Assembly: GCF_043195095.1 (NCBI RefSeq)
Contig: NZ_JBAFWN010000001.1
Direction: 5' to 3' (one strand)
DNA length: 64,000 nt
DNA from: NCEH01 sp043195095
GTDB taxonomy: Bacteria > Pseudomonadota > Alphaproteobacteria > Rhizobiales > Xanthobacteraceae
Positions 31,630 to 37,949 of the stretch are shown piece after piece. The stretch's first letter is position 1; every line of letters begins with the position of its first letter. The position numbers were made by a program, and so were the translations under genes. Below the pieces are notes generated by a model, which searched no databases, had not been told where the DNA came from, and saw only the letters and a program-made list of their open reading frames with translations.

Positions 31630-31746
31630 CCCTCTCCCGCATGCGGGGGAGGGTCAGGGTGGGGGCCGGCCGAAGGCCGGAAACGTCGAACATAGCGTCG
31701 AGGCCCCATGCCCCCTCCCCAGCCCTCCCCCGCAAGCGGGAGAGGG
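31630..31746. repeat. C-rich inverted-repeat element, copy 1
   Basis: The left arm (CCCTCTCCCGC then GCGGGGGAGGGTCAGGG) is nearly complementary to the right arm (ccccagccctcccccgc then GCGGGAGAGGG), giving a long hairpin of about 117 bases between the convergent tex and LysR genes. Related copies lie at 34849, 37503 and 37711. Such elements are common between genes of these bacteria; a termination role here is plausible but unproved. Confidence 0.8.
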
Positions 31747-31756
31747 AGCAGATACC

Positions 31757-32698
31757 TCAGGACGCAGTCGCGAGAGCCGGCGCCGGGCGCGGTTCGCACG
31801 GGGCGGAGCCGTCGCCCGAGGCGCCGAGCAGATCGAGGAAGGCGCGCGCCGCCGGGTTTGCATGGGCATGGCCGGGGGTTTCCACATGGGCCACCACCAG
31901 TTCCCAGCAGATTTCCGGCCCCGCCAGATGGGCAATGCCGACGGCGGGGTGATGCCCGCGCGCGATCGCCTCCGGCACCAGCGCCACGCCGAGCCCCTGC
32001 GCCACCAGATCCAGCAGCGTGCCCAATTCATTCACCTCGAACGCGATGCGCCGCTGGATATTGGCCTGGGCGAAGATCTGGTCCACCTGCCGCCGGGTGC
32101 CCCAGCCGCGTTCGAAATCCACGAACGGCACGCGCGCCAATTCCAAAGGCTGCACGTCCGTCCGCCCCGCGAGCGCATGGCCCGGCCCGCAGGCGAGCAC
32201 CATTTCCTCGCACGCGATCAGGCGCGTCACCACATCGCCCGCATCCTCGCCGAGCGGGAAGAAGGCAAGATCGAGCCGGCCTTCGCGCAGGCAATCGAGC
32301 ATATGGTCGACGCCGCCCTGGGTCAGGCGGATCTCGATCTTCGGATGCTGGGCATGGAAGCGCGCGAGCAGCGCCGGCAGGTCCAGGAACGGCGGCAGGC
32401 TCTGCATGGTGCCCACCGAAAGCTTGCCATGCTCCAGATTCTGCACTTCCACCACGGCCGCGCGCGCCGCGCCCACCGCCTCCAGGATCAGCCGCGCCTT
32501 GTCGAGCAGCACGCTGCCCGCCGCCGTCAGGCGCACCTGGCGTGTGCTCCTCACGAAGAGTTGCGCGCCCAATTCCCCTTCCAGGGCGCGAATGGAGGCC
32601 GAGAGCGCGGATTGCACGATGTTCACGCGCCCCGCCGCGCGGGTAAAATGGCCTTCCTCCGCCACGGCGATGAAGTGCTGAAGCTGACGCAATTCCAT
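31757..32698 (-). CDS. LysR-family transcriptional regulator
   Basis: This 313-residue protein has a typical LysR winged helix at the N-terminus (residues 1-60, MELRQLQHFIAVAEEGHFTR then SALSASIRALEGELGAQLF). A periplasmic-binding-protein-like effector domain follows at about 90-300. It is divergent from an aldo/keto reductase and a beta-hydroxyacid dehydrogenase; the 116-base gap should contain the operator, so it probably controls these two genes (inference). The effector is unknown. The length is normal for the family. Confidence 0.92.
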   Translation of the reverse strand: MELRQLQHFIAVAEEGHFTRAAGRVNIVQSALSASIRALEGELGAQLFVRSTRQVRLTAAGSVLLDKARLILEAVGAARAAVVEVQNLEHGKLSVGTMQSLPPFLDLPALLARFHAQHPKIEIRLTQGGVDHMLDCLREGRLDLAFFPLGEDAGDVVTRLIACEEMVLACGPGHALAGRTDVQPLELARVPFVDFERGWGTRRQVDQIFAQANIQRRIAFEVNELGTLLDLVAQGLGVALVPEAIARGHHPAVGIAHLAGPEICWELVVAHVETPGHAHANPAARAFLDLLGASGDGSAPCEPRPAPALATAS

Positions 32699-32814
32699 GG
32701 CGGGCCCCGATTAAGCGACCAGGCAGATATATCGCATCTCAAAAATCCATTGGAATGATTGAAGGACGCGACCCATCTACGCCTCATACGGCCCGCCTGC
32801 CAATGGAGTGCATC

Positions 32815-33831
32815 ATGCCAAAAACAAGCCTGCCCACCCGTCCCTTCGGCCGCACCGGCATGGACATCACCCGCGTCGGCTTCGGCGCCTGGGCCATCGG
32901 AGGCCCGGACTGGGCGGTGGGCTGGGGCAGCCAGGACGATAGCGAGTCTGTCGCGGCCATCCGCCATGCGGTGGAGCGCGGCATCAACTGGATCGACACC
33001 GCCGCCGTCTACGGCCTCGGCCATTCCGAGGAGATCGTCCGCGCGGCGCTGAAGGACATTCCCGCCGCCGACCGGCCCTATGTCTTCACCAAGTGCGGCC
33101 TGATCTGGGACGAGGCCGACCGCGCCGCCTTGCCCAAGCGCATCGGCGCGCCGGACAGCATCAAGCGCGAGGTGGAAGCCTCCTTGAAGCGCCTCGGCGT
33201 GGAGCGCATCGACCTCTATCAGATGCATTGGCCGGCGCAGGACGGCACCGAGATCGAAATCTATTGGCAGGCGCTGCTGGATTTGAAGGCGCAGGGCAAG
33301 GTCGGCGCGGTCGGCCTCTCCAACCACAATGCCGCGCAGCTCGCGCGGGCGGAAAAGCTCGGCCATGTGGATACGCTCCAGCCGCCCTTCTCCGCCATCC
33401 GCCGCGACGTGGCGAGCGCCGAACTGCCCTGGTGCGCGGCGCACGACATCGGCGTCATCGTCTACAGCCCCATGCAGTCCGGCCTGCTGAGCGGCCGCTT
33501 CACGGCGGAACGCGCCGCCGCTCTGCCGAAGGACGACTGGCGCTCGCGCAATGCCGAGTACACGGGCGAAAATCTCGCCCGCAACCTCAAACTGGCCGAC
33601 GCGCTGAAGCCCATCGCCGAGGCGCACAAGACCAGCGTCGCCGCCGTGGCGGTGGCCTGGACGCTGGCATGGCCCGGCGTCACCGGCGCCATCGTCGGCG
33701 CGCGTAGCCCGGCCCAGGTGGACGGCTGGCTCGACGCGGCGCGCCTGGAACTGACCGCCGCCGATCTCGAAGCCATCGCCGCCGCCATCGAGGCGACCGG
33801 CGCCGGCACCGGCCCGGTGCGCCCCGCCTGA
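32815..33831 (+). CDS. Aldo/keto reductase
   Basis: This 338-residue NADPH-dependent oxidoreductase reduces aldehydes or ketones, or the reverse. The (beta/alpha)8 family motifs are present: catalytic D61 and Y66 in WIDTAAVYGLGHSE, K93 in VFTKCGLIWD and a His in LYQMHWPA, then GAVGLSNHNAAQL and IVYSPMQSGLLSG. The ATG at 32815 follows GGAG (32805-32808); an ATG four codons earlier is less well placed. It lies between the divergent LysR gene and a beta-hydroxyacid dehydrogenase, suggesting a small catabolic unit. The substrate cannot be told from sequence. Confidence 0.9.
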   Translation: MPKTSLPTRPFGRTGMDITRVGFGAWAIGGPDWAVGWGSQDDSESVAAIRHAVERGINWIDTAAVYGLGHSEEIVRAALKDIPAADRPYVFTKCGLIWDEADRAALPKRIGAPDSIKREVEASLKRLGVERIDLYQMHWPAQDGTEIEIYWQALLDLKAQGKVGAVGLSNHNAAQLARAEKLGHVDTLQPPFSAIRRDVASAELPWCAAHDIGVIVYSPMQSGLLSGRFTAERAAALPKDDWRSRNAEYTGENLARNLKLADALKPIAEAHKTSVAAVAVAWTLAWPGVTGAIVGARSPAQVDGWLDAARLELTAADLEAIAAAIEATGAGTGPVRPA

Positions 33832-33844
33832 GGCGAGCGCCCTG

Positions 33845-33869
33845 CCGGCCGCGCACGCCGCGCGGCCGG
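33845..33869. repeat. GC-rich hairpin between two oxidoreductase genes
   Basis: CCGGCCGCG (33845-33853) pairs perfectly with CGCGGCCGG (33861-33869) around a seven-base loop. There is no T run. It could stabilise the upstream mRNA or attenuate transcription between the two genes. Confidence 0.4.
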
Positions 33870-33930
33870 GGATCATGGAAGGGACCTGACCGCGCCCCGC
33901 GCGGCAGGTGGGATGCAAGGGACCAATGTC

Positions 33931-34818
33931 ATGAAAATCGGTTTCATCGGGCTCGGCCGCATGGGCGAAGCCATGGCCGCGAACCTGCTCAAGGCCGGCC
34001 ATGCGGTGAGCGTCTATAATCGTTCGCCGGCGAAGGCCGATGCGCTGGTGGCGGCCGGCGCCGTGCGCGCCGCAAGCATCGCGGAAGCCTGCCAGGGCGA
34101 AGCGGTGCTGACCATGCTCGCCGACGACAAGGCGGTGGAGCACGTGGTGCTCGGCGACGGCGCCGTGCTCGAAAGCCTGCCCAAGGGCGCGCTGCACATC
34201 TCCCACAGCACCATTTCCATCGCCCTGTCGGAACGCCTTGCCAAGGCGCACGCGCAGGCCGGCCAGGATTATGTGGCGGCGCCCGTGTTCGGCCGGCCGG
34301 AAGCGGCGGCGGCGGCGAAGCTGTTCGTGGTGGCCGCCGGCGCGCCCGAGGCGGTCGCGCGCTGCGCGCCCCTGTTCGAAGCCATGGGTCAGCGCACCTT
34401 CGTGCTCTCGGAACAGCCCGAAGCCGCCAATGTGGTGAAACTCAGCGGCAATTTCCTCATCGCCTCGGTCATCGAGGCGCTCGGCGAAGCCATGGCCCTG
34501 GTGGGCAAGGCGGGCATCGACAAGAGCGAATATCTGGAGCTTTTGACCTCTACCCTGTTCGGCGCGCCGGTCTATCGCACCTATGGCGCGCTCATTGCCG
34601 AAGAGCGTTTCTCCCCCGCGGGATTCGCGGCGCCGCTCGGACTGAAGGACGTGAGCCTGGCGCTGGCGGCGGGCGAGGCGCTGCGCGTCCCGCTGCCGCT
34701 CGCGAGCCTTCTGCGCGACCGCTTCCTCTCGCTGCTGGCGCAAGGGGGCGAGGATCTGGATTGGTCCGCCGTCGGCGGCCTCGCGCTGCGCGATTCCGGC
34801 CAGGGGAAGGCGGGGTAG
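33931..34818 (+). CDS. Beta-hydroxyacid dehydrogenase (3-hydroxyisobutyrate dehydrogenase family)
   Basis: This 295-residue NAD(P)-dependent dehydrogenase has an N-terminal Rossmann fold (MKIGFIGLGRMGEAMAANLL, GxGxxG) and a helical C-terminal domain with the catalytic lysine K170 in NVVKLSGNFLIAS. The substrate-binding motif reads APVFGRPEAAAA rather than the DAPVSGG of true 3-hydroxyisobutyrate dehydrogenases. The substrate may therefore be a different beta-hydroxyacid or an aldehyde acid. AAGGGA (33918-33922) precedes the ATG at 33931. It probably forms a unit with the preceding aldo/keto reductase. A C-rich repeat element follows. Confidence 0.88.
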   Translation: MKIGFIGLGRMGEAMAANLLKAGHAVSVYNRSPAKADALVAAGAVRAASIAEACQGEAVLTMLADDKAVEHVVLGDGAVLESLPKGALHISHSTISIALSERLAKAHAQAGQDYVAAPVFGRPEAAAAAKLFVVAAGAPEAVARCAPLFEAMGQRTFVLSEQPEAANVVKLSGNFLIASVIEALGEAMALVGKAGIDKSEYLELLTSTLFGAPVYRTYGALIAEERFSPAGFAAPLGLKDVSLALAAGEALRVPLPLASLLRDRFLSLLAQGGEDLDWSAVGGLALRDSGQGKAG

Positions 34819-34848
34819 TTTCGTTCATCCCCCCACACGCGCGAGCTG

Positions 34849-34966
34849 CCCCCTCCCCCCTTGCGGGGGAGGGCTGGGGTGGGGGGTATGGCGTCGCAAT
34901 CACCCCCTCGCCCGGACAAGCGGAGCGACACCCCCCCTCCCATCCCTCCCCCGCAAGGGGGGAGGG
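34849..34966. repeat. C-rich inverted-repeat element, copy 2
   Basis: This copy has the same layout as the element at 31630 and is very close to those at 37503 and 37711: ccccctcccccctt, GCGGGGGAGGG, a GGGTGGGGGGTATGG stretch, and a complementary right arm ending CCGCAAGGGGGGAGGG. It marks the left side of the low-GC insert at 35.1-37.3 kb. Confidence 0.85.
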
Positions 34967-34984
34967 CCGCCGCTCATTCTCAGG

Positions 34985-35026
34985 CCTCAGATCACCGGGT
35001 CGATGTGCGCGGCGTCACGCGGCATT
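34985..35026. repeat. Copy of the 3' end of the GH5/CBM2 gene
   Basis: CCTCAGATCACCGGGTCGAT and the following bases closely match the end of the large minus-strand gene at 37948-37979. Read on the minus strand it would encode DAAHIDPVI then stop, against DAAHIDLLI then stop in the gene. Only about the last dozen codons are copied. A second copy is at 37640. The bases from here to 35179 show nothing else recognisable. Confidence 0.75.
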
Positions 35027-35179
35027 GTTTCAACTCGGTCGTGAACCCATAAACCGGGAATGACCGAGATGGGGGTGGGGGGCGGACGGGCTGATTTTGG
35101 GTACCTAGCCCGGCAAAGCGGCCTTCGAAAGTCACTTTGGTACACTTGACGGGCTACCCCTTTATCGACTGAATTCCAC

Positions 35180-36034
35180 GTGGACGGGGGGCGGATCTTG
35201 GCCAACGTGATTGATGAACGAAATCGGGCAGCGACGGCGCTTCGGCGTGATCTTCCGGATGCTTTTGTTACGGTCCTAGGTCCTGATCATCCGTTCTTGT
35301 TGAAAGGGCCAGATATTATCATAGGGGGTGAAGGGAAACTAACGGCCATCTATGTTCCAGCAGTTGCCGAGCGGAAAGGCGCCCAAGACCAGCTTCGAAC
35401 TCGGTATGTATTGTCACGTTTGGCGCTACCACAACACACCAGACATATTCTGACTTGGGGTAGGAACTGGGATGAAGGCGTGGCATCTGATCTTGCAGAG
35501 AGTTTTGCGGATACCTTGTCACTCGACAGCAGGGCGGGTCTGCGAAAGATCGCTGAAGATGGGAACTTCGTCGGCCGGCAACGTCCTATAGCCAAAGAAA
35601 ACTTGCAGGAGATAAGAAACCGTTTCTCCCAGGCACTTTTCGTCACACGGCTTGCAAATCGTACCGCCAGCCGGGAATTGGACTCCCCCATATTATCAAG
35701 TGAGGATCCAAAGACGAGGCATCGACCCCGCCTTATCGACACCCACATGACAACCGATAAGGTCATGACACACTATTACGACGACGGCGTGGCCACGAAA
35801 GACTTTGTGCAAAGCCTTCTTGTCTCTACCGTTCCAGATCGACATCCTCTTGTACAGGGTCAGCCTAAGCTCGTTGGTCATCCTTTCGATATAGCACTTT
35901 TGAAAATGCTGCGACCGGCGAGAGGAGACCCTCTTAAAGTAAGGCGCGCGGCAGCGTTTGCCGGGTGGGTGCTGCTTGATGAACATCAAGGCGAACTCTC
36001 TGGAGCTATCGCCGACCGCCTCAGTCGAGGGTGA
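35180..36034 (+). CDS. Unrecognised protein of low-GC insert, first gene of a pair with a HEPN-motif protein
   Basis: This 284-residue protein (from the GTG at 35180) is not recognised. In-frame alternatives TTG 35198 and GTG 35207 are possible; a G-rich stretch before 35198 could be the ribosome site. The N-terminal third contains LLKGPDIIIGGEGKLTAIYV then AVAERKG. A D45...E64-x-K66 arrangement in a predicted alpha/beta context loosely resembles a PD-(D/E)xK nuclease, but this is a guess. There is no signal peptide or membrane segment. Base composition is well below the neighbouring genes, and rare codons are frequent, indicating recent acquisition. The stop is six bases before the start of the HEPN-motif gene, so the two form an operon. 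Confidence 0.65.
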   Translation: MDGGRILANVIDERNRAATALRRDLPDAFVTVLGPDHPFLLKGPDIIIGGEGKLTAIYVPAVAERKGAQDQLRTRYVLSRLALPQHTRHILTWGRNWDEGVASDLAESFADTLSLDSRAGLRKIAEDGNFVGRQRPIAKENLQEIRNRFSQALFVTRLANRTASRELDSPILSSEDPKTRHRPRLIDTHMTTDKVMTHYYDDGVATKDFVQSLLVSTVPDRHPLVQGQPKLVGHPFDIALLKMLRPARGDPLKVRRAAAFAGWVLLDEHQGELSGAIADRLSRG

Positions 36035-36040
36035 TAAAAT

Positions 36041-36481
36041 ATGAGTAGACGAGCCCGACACTTGACGATGCTTAGCCTCGCCCTCGGCGCATCGGCTAGG
36101 GCGACTCCGAACTCCTATGACCGTGTCGTGGCGGAACTTACCGAATTAGGAAGGGTTCAGACGATCTCACCGCTACGTCGCCGCCACCTACTGCAGAGCA
36201 TTCATGCGCTGCGAGCGCTCGAAAGCGCCTTAAAGGAAGTAATTCGAAGCTCGGGAGCGTCCCCTAAGGGTGCGCTTGGGGATCTTCTATTGCAGCTTGA
36301 GCAGCTGCCCGCAGGAAATCCATCAAAGCTCTCGCAGCGTGACAGGATCGGCTTTCACAATGGAATAAGGCGGTACCGAAACCAGATAATGCATAGCGCT
36401 GATTTCTATCCATCAGGTACTCACGATTGTGAGACGCGCCTTTCGGAGATCGAGGCTTGCTTTTCCTTGGCTGTCCGTTGA
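36041..36481 (+). CDS. Small helical protein with HEPN-type R-x4-H motif
   Basis: This 146-residue protein looks almost fully alpha-helical. It carries RYRNQIMHSADFYP, in which R113-N-Q-I-M-H118 fits the R-x4-6-H motif (often with Asn or another polar residue after Arg) of HEPN ribonucleases. HEPN proteins are common in toxin-antitoxin and anti-phage systems. No wider family similarity is recognised. It begins six bases after the 284-residue gene, implying coupled translation and a joint function. Low GC content as in its partner. The motif is short, so HEPN membership is an inference that needs structure prediction. Confidence 0.65.
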   Translation: MSRRARHLTMLSLALGASARATPNSYDRVVAELTELGRVQTISPLRRRHLLQSIHALRALESALKEVIRSSGASPKGALGDLLLQLEQLPAGNPSKLSQRDRIGFHNGIRRYRNQIMHSADFYPSGTHDCETRLSEIEACFSLAVR

Positions 36482-36639
36482 CATAGATATTCATAATCCA
36501 CGTATTGAAGGCACTACGCGCAACCCAGCGGGGGTCCGATCGCAGTTATTTATAGTAATTAAGGTCAAAACACTTGATGCGAAGGCCCGCCCGATATCGC
36601 ACGCTTGATTACTGCAATACAGGTTTTGAATGCCATCCT

Positions 36640-37242
36640 TCAGAGACGGCCGCCTTGCTCATCCATTTCCCACGCGCGAAACAAAATTCGCCTTACCTCG
36701 CCCCTAATAGGCCTGAACTCGAACTTCTCACCAAGAAGCACGCAAACGCCTCGCTCTGGATCGACCAGCTTGAAAATATGCCCGATTGCCTCGTCGGCCA
36801 GCGCTTGATCGCCTACCTGCGGACTTGGGAAGAAGTACCCGGCTCGATCCCCAAGAAGGAAGCGATCGAGATCCTCATCGAAGTGCTCAAAAGCATTCCT
36901 TAGCTTGCGCCCTTTCAGCGCTGACGTGTCATTAAGTGCAAAGGCGCCTCGCAGCCGATCACCGCGGGCGGCTGCGAGTCGGTTGTCCGTTCTCACTGGC
37001 CAGAAGAAGCGGGAGAGCGCGCCCGCGTGGGTCAAGGCCTCTTGAATGGTAGCGAAGATCAGCACAGGTGACTTGGACGCGACAACAGCCTCATCGAAGC
37101 GTTGGAACGCCGCCTCCGAACGCTCGGCCGCATATATAATCGAGTGGATGTAGAATGCTTCGTAGGCTGGATAGATGCCCCGGTACTGCTTTGCAATCAT
37201 CGCCCCCCTCTCCTTGCGAGCTTCTTCGTCGAATTTCGCCAT
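36640..37242 (-). CDS. Second protein with HEPN-type R-x4-H motif
   Basis: This 200-residue helical protein has the segment LKGRKLRNAFEHFDEDLDRF, in which R115-N-A-F-E-H120 fits the HEPN R-x4-6-H pattern. It differs from the 146-residue protein elsewhere. The ATG at 37242 is chosen because AGGAG lies seven bases upstream (37250-37254 on the minus strand); a longer frame has no such site. It is convergent with the 284/146-residue pair and ends 158 AT-rich bases from it. Helical proteins with an R-N-x-x-E-H-x-D core are widespread and mostly uncharacterised, so this could be a housekeeping-type hypothetical rather than part of the pair's system. Confidence 0.7.
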   Translation of the reverse strand: MAKFDEEARKERGAMIAKQYRGIYPAYEAFYIHSIIYAAERSEAAFQRFDEAVVASKSPVLIFATIQEALTHAGALSRFFWPVRTDNRLAAARGDRLRGAFALNDTSALKGRKLRNAFEHFDEDLDRFLLGDRAGYFFPSPQVGDQALADEAIGHIFKLVDPERGVCVLLGEKFEFRPIRGEVRRILFRAWEMDEQGGRL

Positions 37243-37502
37243 GTCGATACTCCTGATGCTCGACGGCCCCACCCCTGCCGCGGACGTCAGCATTCTAAAG
37301 AACTGCCCAAATTGAAGGAACGGCAGCTACTAGGTGACGACGGAAACATCTCTTATTGCCGCAACGGGGTCGATAGCTGCCTGGCCGCTTCCGGAGTTCG
37401 CCAAATGCTGTTTCAGCATCGGCATGTGCAGCGATCGGTTGCGCCACGGCGAGAGCTGCCCAAGTGTTATGGCCCGCGCACCTTGCCCACACGCGCGTCC
37501 TA

Positions 37503-37618
37503 CCCCCTCCCCCCTTGAGGGGGAGGGTTGGGGTGGGGGGTATGGTGCCGCAATCCCCCCTCGCCCGGTCGAATGGAGAGACACCCCCCTCCCATCCCTC
37601 CCCCGCAAGGGGGGAGGG
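37503..37618. repeat. C-rich inverted-repeat element, copy 3
   Basis: About 116 bases, nearly identical to copies at 34849 and 37711, including the central GGGTTGGGGTGGGGGGTATG and the right arm ending CCGCAAGGGGGGAGGG. It lies on the right side of the low-GC insert. Confidence 0.85.
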
Positions 37619-37639
37619 CCGCCAGCGACCATCGCCAAA

Positions 37640-37681
37640 CCTCAGATCAGCAGGTTGATGTGTGCGGCATCGCGCGGCATC
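37640..37681. repeat. Second copy of the 3' end of the GH5/CBM2 gene
   Basis: CCTCAGATCAGCAGGTTGAT and following bases match 37948-37979 with few changes; on the minus strand it would read DAAHINLLI then stop. It follows repeat copy 3 by about 21 bases, just as the copy at 34985 follows repeat copy 2 by about 18. Confidence 0.8.
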
Positions 37682-37710
37682 GTTCCGGACAGGGCACAGC
37701 CGGCTAGCTG

Positions 37711-37827
37711 CCCCCTCCCCCCTTGAGGGGGAGGGTTGGGGTGGGGGGTATGGTGCCGCAATCCCCCCTCGCCCGGACAAGCGGAGAGACACCCCCTCCC
37801 GCCCCTCCCCCGCAAGCGGGAAGAGGG
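37711..37827. repeat. C-rich inverted-repeat element, copy 4
   Basis: About 117 bases, the left part nearly identical to copy 3 over more than 80 bases; the right arm ends CCGCAAGCGGGAAGAGGG. It lies downstream of the large minus-strand gene and could act in its transcription termination. Confidence 0.85.
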
Positions 37828-37949
37828 CGCATGGGCGATACGCAAAAGAAACGAAAGCGGGTGCGCCGCGCGGGATCGGCGCACCCGTCTGACAGCGGCG
37901 CCGGAGCGGATCTGACCCGCCCGGCGCCGCCGCAGCCGTGGGACCCGCC

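Larger units (their letters stand above)
37243..37949. other. 707-base intergenic region rich in repeats
   Basis: No gene is seen between the 200-residue protein and the end of the large GH5/CBM2 gene. The first 250 bases (37243-37500) are of ordinary composition and hold nothing recognised. The rest contains two C-rich inverted-repeat elements and a copy of the 3' end of the large gene, listed separately. Open frames crossing it follow the repeats and are not credible genes. Confidence 0.7.

Noticed and set aside
32623..34743. Long minus-strand frame (706 codons) opposite the two oxidoreductase genes
   Set aside because: The plus-strand genes have clear family motifs; the minus frame is His/Gln/Arg-rich without similarity to known proteins.
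36574..36903. 109-codon plus-strand frame in the insert
   Set aside because: Overlaps the 3' half of the 200-residue HEPN-motif gene on the other strand, which has a good ribosome site and a consistent composition.
34819..37949. Prophage or integrated element at the low-GC insert
   Set aside because: No integrase, transposase, tRNA or phage gene was recognised; the bordering repeats are intergenic elements rather than attachment sites.
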